Shown piece after piece: positions 1-12,333 of a stretch of 64,000 nt of DNA. The notes below the pieces were generated by a model. That model was not told the DNA's origin. It did not search any database and was given only the letters and a program-made list of their open reading frames with translations. Source of the stretch: Sodiomyces alkalinus F11 (taxonomy: Eukaryota; Ascomycota; Sordariomycetes; Glomerellales; Plectosphaerellaceae); NCBI RefSeq assembly GCF_003711515.1, contig NW_021167084.1, positions 1,124,399 to 1,188,398 on the forward strand, read 5' to 3'. Every line of letters starts with the position of its first letter. Position 1 is the first letter of the stretch. Position numbers and translations under genes: made by a program.

Positions 1-639
1 GGCTTATCATATAACCTACCCCGCCATAATTAAATAACCGAAAAACAACCGAAAATAACCGTTAAACGCCTGCCTCCTGTTATTTTACTATTATTTACTG
101 TTTTCCACACTATAACGACCTTTTTTATTATGTTATTTTAGTATCTCCATAAAATAGTTTTCCAGTTATTTATACTAAAAGCGCCTATTTACGGAATAAA
201 GCCGTTAATTAATTAAACCTCGTTATCCCTTATATCTTTACTAAGTAACCGTTTTATTTTATTTCCTTTAACTCCCTCTCTCTTTTTTCCGTTTCCGGTC
301 GTTAAAGCTTCGCCGCTAAGTAAGTTACGGGTATAAATATACGCGTTAACCCTATAAAAAGCGACGATACTAACCGCTATCTATAGTATACCGCCCGTAC
401 TATCCGACTCCCCTATTAGCTCGCGAGATTCGTAGTCGCCCTTACCCTCCGACCCTCCTATTATAGGAGAAGAAGAAGAATTCCTACACGAATTATTTTT
501 CCCGGATAGTACCCCCTCCCGCGCATATAGCCTGTTCGATCCGTACGCCGATAACTCGCCCGCCCGCACGCCCGCCCGCTAGCCCTCCCGCTAGCCCCCC
601 TCCTCCTTTCGTAGCCGCGTTTAGAAGACGATACCTATA

Positions 640-1203
640 AAGGACGGGTATACGGTCGCCCGCGTAGAGGTAATTAACCTTATTTATAATACCGTCTATA
701 AAGACTCTAAGGCGTTAATAACTATACGCAGCCTTCGGGTATATTACTAACTACTAATTAACTACTATTCCACGCGTTAACGGTTACCGTAAATAGGTTA
801 AACGGGACCTTGTACTATGTAAGGATAAAAACCTTAACCTTAACCGCACGGCTAACCGTGAGGCCGTTATAATAATACTAGTTAGTAACGTCTAAAAAGA
901 CTATAAGCACTATAGTAATAAAGACAGACTATTCGTAAAGTGTTTTACGGTCCTTAATATCGCTAACGGTAGTTATAGTAACTACCACTTTAATTCCGAG
1001 GGCAGTAAGTATTTATTCCGCGCCGCCGCTACCGCTAATAGTATACCCGCGCCTATTACTTTTGGTAACGTTAAAGTCCTAGGCGTCCTCCTCCCTACGG
1101 GTATAACGACGGCGTAGAAAAAAGATATAATATAGTTCTATAAGAATATTATCTTAGCCCTAAAGAGTAGTATCCCGGCCGTAAAGCGTTAAAGCTATAC
1201 GGT
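640..1203 (+). pseudogene. RIP-degraded coding remnant, unidentified
   Basis: The plus-strand frame running through 790-1189 (reading GYRK, then VKRDLVLCKDKNLNLNRTANRE, and so on) stays open for about 140 codons with only a handful of TAA/TAG stops. Each stop could come from CAA or CAG by a single RIP change. Stops are far more frequent in the other frames of this TA-rich DNA. I do not recognise the product. It lies just beyond the C-terminal end of the Helitron helicase and faces it, so it could be a second Helitron gene, a captured host fragment, or part of another element. The ends are approximate. Confidence 0.35.
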
Positions 1204-1469
1204 CGCGTTTTTACTACTAGGGTTTATTTTTATATTTTATTTTTATATTTCTTTTTTCTGCTTTACGGAGGATTTACGGTTATTTTTTTATTTTTACTTT
1301 TAGGTGTTTATAGCTCGGATATAGTTAATTTACTTCCTCCCGCCTATACTATAAGCTATATAATAAAGAATCCTGACTACGAATACTACGACTATAACCA
1401 TAACCATTAATATCGTGCACCCTTAAAGTGACTATTAGAACGTTTAAATTAAGACCTCTAGGTATATAA

Positions 1470-4400
1470 TATTAGATACACGCCTGCTATCCTGCACCTT
1501 CTAACCCTCGTATGCTAGTAAGAATACTAATAGATTCCTAATATCCGTAACTCTTAATACGGTAATATAAAACTAACCGTGTATAAAGGCGTGCTGCCGG
1601 AAATCCATGCTAACCGTACTAAACGATTACCCTTACGACTTATTAATCGTTATCGCGAAATAGAGCCGTAACGGGAACTAACGGCGCCGGATAATATACG
1701 GGTAGTCCTCTTTATTAGAATCTAAATAGATACGGGGGATAAATACCACCTCGTTAGCGTGTATTCCGGATAGCACCTTAACCTCTAGCGTCTTATGCGC
1801 TATCCGTAAAATAACTATACGCGTGCTGTTATATAATCCCTACCGCGGGCTAAGGTTCCGTATAAGTATAACGGGCGCGCCGACCTTTAGCTTAAGCCTC
1901 GCGGGCGGGATAGAGGCGAACTCTAACTATATTAAAAACTCCGGTACTAGTTCGGGCGTAGGGCTATTAGTATTCTTTACCCGATTAGCGACCGAATTCT
2001 CGGCTAAGTAAACCTATAAGCGGCTAGGTAATCGCCCTAGTATTTACCTATTAATAGCCGTGATAGTAGTATTACGAGTTATTAGAATAACACGGTTAAT
2101 AAAGACTATATAGTCTAACGGCGCCTGCTATAATAATTTAGTCGGGTAAATACGCCCGTATAGATAGACGATATCGTAAATAGCCGTAATAGCAGGGAAA
2201 AGGTCGACTAACCCGTAAAGTTCGGTATTATAGGAGAGGTCCTATAGCCACTAAATAAACGCCCGATTATTAGGATCGGTAAAGGTAACCTGTATATTCT
2301 TCGTTAGGCAAAGAATACTAAGTTACGGCTAGATAGAGGACCGCTAAAAGCAGGCGTGTATAATCTACGCCCGACTACTATTACGAATAACGGATAGAAT
2401 ATAGGCAAAATCGCCCCCGAAGATAACCGGAATACCGCCGAAGAGGTAATTATTACTTAGTATATCCCGTAATATACGATTAACGGCCTCGAAACAGAAC
2501 TTATACTATATAGGAACCTTATCCTAGATAATAAGAACCGTCTCCCGTAGTAATACTATAAGGTCCGAATTCTTTAGTATATTATAGGTCGAGGCGTTAT
2601 TAACCTATAAAAGGATCTTAAACCGCGAATAGGCTATATAGCCACCCTTAAGAAGAATAGCCGCGATACTAGAGGACGCTATATAGAGTATAATCTACCT
2701 ACGCGGCCAGAAATACGCGTAAAGAGCGCGGTATATAAACGTCTTCCCTATACCGCCGGGGCTCTATAAAAAGAAACGGGCGCCGCGGCTATAAGATTTA
2801 ATAGTAGCTATAACCTAGCTAAACACTATAGCCTGGCTTTAGTTAAACCGGCGGTGGATATCTTCGTATACCATAGCCTAGGTATCGTGATCGTAAGTCT
2901 CCGTAATAAATAATATATGACCGGTCGCACGGCGCTAGTCGTGTAAAGGCGCGGGTAGCCTAAACTCTGTAATAGTCCTGCTTACCTTAAGGAGCTAAGA
3001 GTATATAAGATAGAGACCGTAATCGATATACAGGCGTTCTAGATTAACAGGATATCGGAAGCACTAGCGCTATAAGGTATAAGGCAGGTTATCGTATATA
3101 GACTCCGTAAACCTCTCCTAGATTAATACTAGACCGGAAACGTCTCCGTGGATTAAAGCGATAATAAATAGCTCCCGTAACGTACGCCCGGTCTTCTAAA
3201 TAACGGCCTCCTTAAAATAGGCAACCTAGTAACGGTTATCGTGTAGAAGCCCGGCCGTAATATAGGCCTCGCGGTAGGTATTATAGATAATCCCCTCTAC
3301 GGTATAAAGGTCGGTAAAGGAAGTCAGCCCTCGAACGGAGACTAAGAGTAACTGTAAATAGTACACCTCTTTAGCTATTAGGGGTATATACCGTAGACGG
3401 CCGATTTAAAATCCACGCTATCTTAGCTACTAAGTAAACTACTACGGTTTCCACGTATAACGGCTAGGAAACTAGTAATAGAATAACTCGCGGCTATTAG
3501 CGTTATCACGGTTATAGTCGAAAAAGGCTATTAGCTAAGTCTTCTGCTCCTATAATATACGCTTAATCTAGCTTACGGTCGCGTTATCGCCGAAGTATAT
3601 AAACTACTATCCCTTAAGATAAACCGGAAGACGTATAACGGGCGGATACTTACGGTGTACGGGGAACTCGAATAACTAAATAACGGCCTCCGCGGGACCG
3701 ATATAACGACTCTAAAGATAGAGGTTGACCTCGTTTTCGCCCTTTTCGCCGGATATACGCGTAGTCGTGCGGTCGGTGCCCTTATAAACGTACTTATACA
3801 CGTACTTAATCGCCTAAATAGAACCGTAAATATTAAGGTTAGTAAGGTATAAAATAGAGGCAGATATACGGGAGAGGATAACTCACCTTAATAGATCCGT
3901 AAATCTTAATATTAATATAGGCACCGTAGCAGAGGCAGAGATATAGGCTATAGGAAATAATAAAACGGTTATTAAGGAGGACCTCTACTACACGGCCTCT
4001 CTTTATAACGTGTAGGCTAGAGTTACGGCGCCTATATTTAGGATAACTATCCTTCCGTATAGTCGTCTTTAGGTAGTACGGCTTAGGGAACCGCTTAGAG
4101 TACTTTATACGGTTCTTATTGTTAGGCTACGGTTATATACACGGTGTAGAGGGCTTATTATCACTATAAGGACTATATATTATATTCTTACTAATAATAT
4201 TAAAAAGACGGCTAGTAGGATCCGACTCGCGGTCCGGTAGCTCTATAGAGATAACCTTATCGATATTTACGGGGTCCTTATATATCTTAGCCGCCCGCGG
4301 CGTAAGGAAAAGAAGGATATAACGGTATAGAAGACCGCGCTTTTAGTATTCTATAGTCTATATAATCCCCGTAAACTCACTAAATAGACTATCGCATAGC

Positions 4401-5713
4401 TACTATTTTAGGTCACGGGACTTTAACTTAAATACACGGCCGATTAAATCGGGCCGGTTATTAGTAGTTTAACCTAGCTAAAGCTCCTATATAATCTCTA
4501 ACTAGGTAGGATTAGCCGTAAAGGTATTAAAAAAGGTCGGAGTGCTAAAAGCCCGTATAATTACTATAGAATCCTAATAATACTATAAGATAAACCGCTA
4601 GCCGCTAATATAATTTAACGGTAAAACGACCCGTCGGCTAATATTACGGGTATCGCTATTAGCCTTCTACGCCTAATCCTGTAACCCGTTATATACGTTA
4701 GCCCGTAACTCGTTCTAATAGTACTAGATCTATAAAAGCTTCTTCTAATCGCAGGATACCTATAGGTCTATTAAAAACTGCTAAAAAAGACGGCCGTAGG
4801 TAAAGAGCATAAACCTCTACTAGTATCGCGGGTATAGTATATAACGGTAGAACTAACGGAACTTTACCTCGGTATTTTAACGCTAACGGTTATAAATATC
4901 CTATAACTATAACTGCTAGTAATATCCGGAACCGCCTCGCGGATATATAAGCGGGTAAGATAACGGTAGGTAGGCAGAATACTCGTAGTCTATCTGACTA
5001 AGGCCACTAACGCTACCGTTAAACCGTCTCTCTACGATAATAATATCCCTATAGTAACGTTTACCCTACTTATCCGGTATAATAGCCGTAACCTTATCCG
5101 TAATAGACAGATTCTCGCGTCGTATATCGGCGCCCTGCTTAATAACTAATTCTATACGGGGATTAAGTACTATAGGGCACTATTCGCGGAGGGAATTAAA
5201 GCGTTCGCGGGCCGTTTTATATAGGTGGATAAAGGGGTTATACTTATACAGAAAGTCCGAAATCTCCCCTAGGATATAACGGTTAAGCGTGGAGTTAAGG
5301 CTTTAGGCATTTATAAGGCGCTGGTCGGCGGTAGCCTATAGATCGTAAAAGTATAGTTAGGTAAAGGCGGGGAGTCGACCTATAGCACTTAACGGCCCCG
5401 TATAATAGTAAAGGGTGCTATAGATCTAGAAAGCTATTACGCTACTGGCAGCGGCACCTTAACGGGTCTCCGTATATTATATAGAAGTGAAAGCAAAGGC
5501 GTTATTATATTAACGGATCCTCTTACGATAATCCGCGGCTTAAGCGGTATCCGCGTATAGTAGGCGTTAGAAGAAGTCGGGTAGTGGGGAGATAACGAGA
5601 ACGTCGATATCGCCCTAGTTATAATAGGTGCTAAATTTCGGGTTTATAGACGATAATTCCTAAGTAATAAAAGATAATAGCGGTTAGCTAATAGTTAACA
5701 AACGGTTAATAAC
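1470..5713 (-). mobile_element. Helitron Rep/helicase gene, C-terminal part (dead)
   Basis: The minus strand reads as a RIP-mutated Helitron transposase. In order from the high coordinate: an N-terminal helper region ending with a RRENL.TDKV.AIIPD-like stretch (about 5100-5560); the Rep block with TANP at 4509-4520 followed by RPDLIGRVF; the HUH site at 4319-4327, which now reads Tyr-Arg-Tyr; a Pif1-type helicase Walker A, GGIGKT, at 2740-2757; and the last helicase motifs near 1621-1900, with RLKLKVGAPVIL and TINKS followed by ruined Gln codons. Dozens of TAA/TAG stops and His-to-Tyr changes show it is inactive. The Helitron ends (5' TC and 3' CTRR hairpin) could not be fixed. Confidence 0.85.
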
Positions 5714-5718
5714 GCGGG
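5714..5718. other. 5-bp target-site duplication, left copy
   Basis: GCGGG directly precedes the 5' LTR and is repeated directly after the 3' LTR (12329-12333). A 5-bp duplication is standard for Gypsy integration. Confidence 0.85.
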
Positions 5719-5926
5719 TGTTACGGGCTATAGCCCGCAGAATAGTCCCCGGTAGTGGCCGGGACTAAGAAGCACGGACCCCCTAGCGAGCGAGGTCTGT
5801 ACGATTCTATATATACCTAGCCGCCTATATACCACGCAGGCTTTTCCCTTCCTCCTTTCTCTCCTTAGTTCGAATAATCTATATTTTCGGCCTTAATACG
5901 TAAATAACTTTTGATAAGCCGTTATA
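5719..5926 (+). repeat. Gypsy 5' LTR (208 bp)
   Basis: This sequence begins TGTTACGGGC and ends CCGTTATA. It aligns end to end with 12121-12328 without gaps, with 13 differences, all transitions. The canonical TG start survives here and is TA in the other copy. The expected CA end is TA in both, as RIP would produce. Confidence 0.93.
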
Positions 5927-8900
5927 TATTCGAACTTATAAGATTATAAGCTTTAATGCTTATATAGAAGGAGGTCCTGGCTACTTCGCCCCGAGCCCAC
6001 TAAAGGGCTAAGGGTAAGTCGTAGGGACCTTATATAATAAGATCGACGAACGCGTGTTATAACGCGTATAGAAAGCGGTAAGGATATATATCGCCCCTAT
6101 TTATAATATAATCGCTAGCCTATAAGTAGCCTTTAAAAGGTCTTAACTTAACCCGCACCTCGCACCTACTACGCACCTAACGCCTACCCTAGTTATCACG
6201 CCCTCGCCCTTACTTAGGCCACTAAAGGCAGAGACTGCTATACTTATTCCGCCACCGCCGCCGGCACCCACGCTCTTATACCGGGTATAGCAGGTCGCCG
6301 TTCCCGTAAAATTTAGTGGAAAACGCACGGAATACACCGCCTAGTCCTAGGCTATACGACTAAAACTTAAACTCGATAGGCCGCTATTCCGTAGTAATAA
6401 GGAGGTATAGTACTTAATTAACACATGCTTAGATACCTAGCCTTAGTAGGTGATTAGCACCTTCTTCGGTAATAGAGATATAAACGGTGAATTTAACCCG
6501 GAGGAATTTATAGCCTACCTTAACCGTATATAGAAGGACCGTAATAAATAAGGCCGCGCTATTAACGCCCTTAGAGCGATAAAGTAAAAACCCGATTAGC
6601 TATTCGCGCGCTTCCTACCGACCTTTAAAAGGAACCTAGCGTAAGTAGGAGGCTATAACTAGGTGGACTATATTAAGATATTATTCCTTAACGGCGCCCT
6701 AAACGATAGGCTACGTAATAGCCTAATAGTAGCCGATCTCCCCAATACTTACTCCGAGTAGGTCGATAAAGTATAGACGATCGCGTAAAGATAGGAGGGT
6801 GTTAGTAAATCGTACTAACCGATTCCTGTCGCCCGTAAACTAGCTAAGGATATTAACGGCGATATCGCTACGGGTAGAGTTAATAAGGTCGGCGAGTCTA
6901 AGGGAACTAATAGAAACCTAACCGTTACGCGAATATCACGTATTAGAACTGCTAGAAGAAGGGCTATATCTAACGGTATTATAAAAGTAAGAAGGATATA
7001 GTAGCCCGAACGTCCCCTTAAGAGGAGGAATCTAAAGACGTTCCCGAAGATACCGAAGACTTAGAAAAAGAGTAGCTCTAGTGCGAAATCAGGCACTGGA
7101 GCCGACGGCGCGAGAGTAACGCGAGTAGGAGGAGTTTAAACCGTTACTACGGAGCGAGTTAGTATTAGTCTAAGTAAGAGTTAATAGTAGTAGGTTAATA
7201 AACGCTCTTATAGATAACTACTATACCGCTATAAATAAGAAGTTTACTCGAAAAATACGCTTACTATTAATCGATAAGAAGAAACGACTACTAAAAGGCT
7301 TCTCGGATAAGACTAAACTAGCTAGTAACGCTAGTATCGTAGTCTTTATGCTAGATATATAAGGGTATACGAAGCGCGTTTTCGCGTATATAGTGCTAGG
7401 TCTAGATTAGGATCTCTTCCTTAGGCTCCTATAAATAGAATATAATAATATAATCCTCTATACTAAGGAATAAAGGCTCCGCTATAGAGTAGCCGATATC
7501 GATATCCGACTTTAGGGCGAAAAGGAGCCGAGGGCAGTATAAGAGATCCGTACTATAGTATTAGTAACGGGGTCCGTGTTTATAGGGCTATATAGACGAC
7601 TATAGCACCAGAGAGGAAAGATATAGGAAGAGGGCTTACGAGCTATATCGTTAAAAGATATTAAAAAGGCCTTAAGCACGAAGGAACTAGTAGACCCGCG
7701 AGAATACGTCCCTAAGGGTATTATACGAGAGTTCGGCGACTTATTACGCCCTCGTACTCTATACGCCTACCCCTATACCGACCTAGCACCGACTATAAGG
7801 TCTATTTATAGAAGGATAATAGTAGTAATAAATAAGCCTTACTATAAGACCCGCTCTATAATATATTATATAAAGAGCTCCTTATATTACGGAAGACGAT
7901 AACGGACCTAATAGATAAGGGATTTATTTATACGAGTAGCTCGGCGGCCGCCACGCCTATACTATTTGTAAGGAAGCTAGGAGGCGGCCTCCGATTTTAT
8001 TATAATTACCGCGCCCTAAATACGATTACTTAGCAAGATTATTACCCACTCCCCCTAATTATAGAGACCCTATATAACCTAGCTAAGGCGAAGTGGTTTA
8101 CTAAATTAAACGTTATCGCCGCCTTTTATAAGATACGGATAGCTCTTAGGCATAAGCATAAGACCATATTCCGTACTTAATTTAGACTATTTAAGTGGCT
8201 AGTATACCCTTTTAGGCTAACCGGCGTGCCTACGACGTTCTAGCGATATATTAACTTATCGTTACGGGAGTTCCTTAACGATTTTATCTCCGCGTATATA
8301 AATAACGTCCTAATCTACTTAGACGGATCTCGTAAGGACTATAAAGAGAAGGTACGGCGAGTGCTTAATACCCTTATAGACGCTAAACCAAACCTCGACC
8401 CGAAGAAGTGCGAGTTTAGCGTTAAGACGGTTAAGTACCTAGGGTTTATCGTTATAGCGGAAAAAGGGGTATCTTACGACCCCGAGAAACTTAGGGCTAT
8501 CGTAGAATAGGAAGCGCCGGTCTCCGCGACTAGCGTACGAAGTTTCCTAGGGTTCGCTAACTTCTATAGGATATTTATCCGCGACTTTATAGCTATTATA
8601 GCATTACTTATAGCCCTAACGAAAAAGAACGCCCTATTCTACTAGGGCCCCCTATAAGAGGTAGCCTTTAAGGAGCTAAAGTAGAGGTTCTAGGAAAAGC
8701 CTTACCTATAATAATAGTAACCTGGAAGGAAGACCTAGCTAGAAACGGATTACTTAGGGTTCGCGCTAGGTAATATATTCCTGTAGGAAGATAAATAAGG
8801 ACGTAGGTGTGTCGTCGTATACTACTCACGCCGTCTTAACTCCGCTAAGTATAACTACCCGATTCATGATAAGGAGATACTAGCGATTATAGACTACCTA

Positions 8901-10879
8901 TAGGCTTAGAAAGCCGAGCTTATAGGTAGCGGCCGGTTCTAGATTTACTCCGATTATAAAGTATTCGAATACTTTATAACTAAAAGGGCCCTAACCGAGC
9001 GCTAAAGTCGCTAAGTAACTAAGCTCGCCTAATACGACTTCGTGTTAGAGTATAAATAAGGGGCCGATAACGTCGCGGCTAACACGCTCTTACGTTAAGA
9101 GTAGGATATACTTAAGGATTCTTCCGACGTCCGAGAGCAGGGGAGGTATATCTAGATAATCCCTAATATAGCTATCGCCCCCCGGGTATACCTAGTAAGA
9201 GTAATATTACTAGAGCTAACTATAGTCTTTAAAGTAGACCCCGACCTATAACGACTATAGGATAAAGCTAGGGCTACCGATAAGCGCTATTAAGGTGGCC
9301 TTACCGCTATAATAGCGGGAGAACGGAGTTTTCCTCCCGAGCTAAAGCTTAAAATATAAATCGCTAAGTATAGAATCGACTAAGGTCGGCTAATATCTTA
9401 TAACCGCCTATAGGTACTAGGGGATAACGAAGATAGGGTTAGCCACCCGTTACGAGGCCGTCTTATATAAGTAATCCACGACTTAGTAATCGGCGGATAC
9501 CTAAGCAGGGATAATACTATCGCCCTAATCGCCCGCTAATTCTTTTAGCCCGGAATAAATTAAGATATTAGAAGATTCGTGCGGAATTACGATATATACT
9601 AAGCCAGCCATATATAAAGGGGCGCGAAGAGAGGACTACTACGCCTACTCCCTATACCGGAGCGAATCTTCTACGATATCGCGATAGACTTTATAACGGA
9701 CTTACTACCTACCCGCGAGGGTAAGTATAGATACCTATAGGTAATCACCGACCGACTCTTAAAATCGGTAACGCTAAAAGCGATAGATACTATAGATACC
9801 GAAGCCTATACTAAACGATTCTTACTATACTATTATAGGTTCTATAGAATAACGAAGTTTGTTATTAGCGATAGGGTATCGAATTAGACTAGCCGCTTTT
9901 AGCAATACTTTTATAAACTCGCGGGTATTAAATAGCGACTAAGCACTATATACTACCCTTAGACGGACGGAGGTCCCGAACGTATTAACTAAAAAGTCTA
10001 AGCCTACCTATAGGCGTATATCTATTACGCCTAAGACGATTAGGACACGCTGCTACTAGTAGCGTAGCTAGCCCTAAATAACCGGGTAAATTCGATAATC
10101 TAAATAAGCCCGTTCTTCCTATAACACGGGTACTACACGAACCCTCTCTAAGTTAATAAGACCACGCCGACTAATAAGCGCGAGGCCTTTACGCAGGACT
10201 TACTAAGTCGCCTTAAGGAAGCTACCTAGTTCGTATAAGCCGCGATAGCCGCTATATAACTACGCTAAGAGGAGTCGGTAAATCGTCGGCGCTACCCTAC
10301 TAAGAGGTTCGAAAAGGATAACCTTATATAATTAGATATCGGTAACTACTCCTCGCCACGGCCTTTAAAGAAACTTACCTAGCTCTACTATAAATATAAG
10401 GTTATAAAGGTCGTTAACTCCTATATTGTGGAACTAAATATCCCCTCATAGATCTATAACCGTTTCCACGTGGATCTCCTACGGTAAGTCGACTATAACC
10501 CCTTACTAGGGTAAACGATAATAGACCCCTAGCTACCACCTATTCGTAGAGGGCTAGATAGGGAGGAGGAATAGGTGGTAGAGGAAGTCCTTTACGCCCG
10601 TACCCGAAGGCGAGGTTATAGTAAGGTCCGGGAAGTGCTAGTATAATAGGAGGGTTACGTAGGACTAATATAGGAACCGCTTAAAAGCCTACGAGATATA
10701 TAAGTACTCGAAGAATTCAAGAAGAAACACGGTCTGGTATAGTCGAATAACGGGCCTTTATAATAGTACACGAAGGAGACACGGACGCGAAAAAAGGCCG
10801 ATATAGCGGCGAAGAGAGCGAGAACTAAGAGCGAGATTATATTAGGGTTATACCCCCGTACCACTTAACTTAGGAGTAG

Positions 10880-11480
10880 GGAAGAACCGGATAAACCCCT
10901 AAAAACGACACTAATAGCCTATTCCCCTACGATTTTACCCTCTTCTAGCTCCTCCTCTTATAAAGCCACGCCGTCCTTAGCGGCACCTACCTACGACTCC
11001 TCCTAAGGAGGAGCCGAGGCGAGCGTAGCCTTAGGAGTAGCCCCCGGATTATCCCTAGCGGCGAAGGGGGTCACGGCTACGTAGTGCTTATACATGCGGC
11101 GGATAGAGTAAGAGAGGTTACGAACCTCCTACGATATTATAGTAATATCGTTATTCCTATCCTCTATCTTTTACGATACCTCCTTAAGTGTCTTATCTAT
11201 ACTACGTATAAAGGAGGCGATATTATCGAGGACTCGTACTATACTTACCTAGAACTCGGTAGTAGCGGAAACTCGTAATACTTAGCGTCGGCCTTAGCCG
11301 CGCTAGGGCCTGACTAGTAATAATACTTAACGCTATACTCTTATTTATATTACCGGGTAGCATACTACGTATAGGGGGCTAGGCGGCAAGGGCCGGGCGG
11401 ATTTTTAGGGACTTTACGCTTTTTAGGGGGGGGGTCGGAGTCTACTTAGTATTAGTTACCGCCGACCTTATAACCGATAA
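10880..11480 (-). pseudogene. Antisense coding-like remnant in the Gypsy 3' region
   Basis: Between the chromodomain and the polypurine tract the element carries about 1.2 kb not explained by pol. The minus strand there reads a proline- and lysine-rich segment with PKKRKVPK at 11408-11428 (an SV40-type nuclear localisation signal), then SGPSAAKADAKYY. After an apparent one-base shift it reads RVLDNIASFIRSIDKTLKEV, which looks like a coiled coil, followed by YSIRRMYKHYVAVTPFAARD. Stops are of the RIP type. No family is recognised. The plus strand is also partly open here, so coding on this strand is an inference. Confidence 0.35.
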
Positions 11481-12107
11481 CAACACGGGCGGAACTTATA
11501 TCGTTATCACTACTACCCTTATAAGGGCGTTTACTAGGCGAGGCGTAGTTAGATATCTACTAATAGTTAGCTATAGCCCTAAACTAAGAGCGAGGAGCGG
11601 GTAAACTTATAGTAAGGAGAATATAGGCGGCCTAATAGATAAGCTATTACTTAGCGACGTTAGTTATACTATTAAGGGACCTGCGAGGTATCTCGGGGTA
11701 ACTCACGGTGTAGAAAATTTAATTAAAAAAAAATAAGGAAACGTCTAAAAGGAAGCTATAGAAAGGGAAGAAAATAGGAAAAAATAAGGAATAGTAGGAG
11801 GTTTATTTTACTACCTTTCTACGCTATTCGGGTGGAAGGAATAACCCCCGATTATATATTCGGCAGGTATATCGTTTATAACGAGCACGCACGCCGGTAA
11901 GGGGCTCGCGACGACACCGCGATACGGGAACTCCTTTATGCTATTTTAGCCTTATAAGGATCTTAGCTGCTACGGACTACCTCCCTTCGAAGGAGCCTTT
12001 AATAGAATCGAATAAAGGAGGCTATTTTTAGATTACACGCGGGGAAGTTAGAGTAATACGAGGTCACGACTATACGACCACGACACGACCGCGACCTCGC
12101 CTCCGGC

Positions 12108-12118
12108 GGGGGGGGGGG
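12108..12118 (+). other. Polypurine tract
   Basis: Eleven consecutive G residues lie two bases before the 3' LTR, where the plus-strand primer of reverse transcription is expected. Confidence 0.7.
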
Positions 12119-12120
12119 TA

Positions 12121-12328
12121 TATTACGGGCTATAGCCCGCAGAATAGTCCCCGGTAGTGGCCGGGACTAAGAAGTATAGACCCCCTAGCGAGCGAGGTCC
12201 GTGCGATTCCATATATACCTAGCCGCCTGTATACCGCGCAGGCTTTTCCCTTCCTCCTTTCCCTCCTTAGTTCGAATAATCTATATTTTCGGCCTTAATA
12301 CGTGAACAACTTTTAATAAGCCGTTATA
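12121..12328 (+). repeat. Gypsy 3' LTR (208 bp)
   Basis: It begins TATTACGGGC (TG changed to TA) and ends CCGTTATA. It is colinear with the 5' LTR and followed by the duplication GCGGG at 12329-12333. Confidence 0.93.
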
Positions 12329-12333
12329 GCGGG

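Larger units (their letters stand above)
5719..12328 (+). mobile_element. Chromodomain Gypsy LTR retrotransposon (RIP-killed)
   Basis: This is a complete 6.6-kb element with two 208-bp LTRs and the duplication GCGGG. Internal frames on the plus strand give, in order: Gag with a zinc knuckle near 6929-6985 (two cysteines now tyrosine); an aspartic protease near 7200 (ALIDNYYTA where ALIDSGCTA is expected); reverse transcriptase with the catalytic box at 8295-8318 reading YINNVLIY instead of YIDDVLIY; RNase H near 8740-8900; integrase with a YHPQTDG-type motif near 9948-9989; and a C-terminal chromodomain near 10,561-10,740. The chromodomain places it with chromoviruses. RIP has placed stops throughout and changed catalytic residues. 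A run of 11 G at 12108-12118 is the polypurine tract. Confidence 0.93.

Noticed and set aside
5927..5950. Primer binding site after the 5' LTR
   Set aside because: The location is right, but RIP has altered the sequence enough that no tRNA can be assigned.
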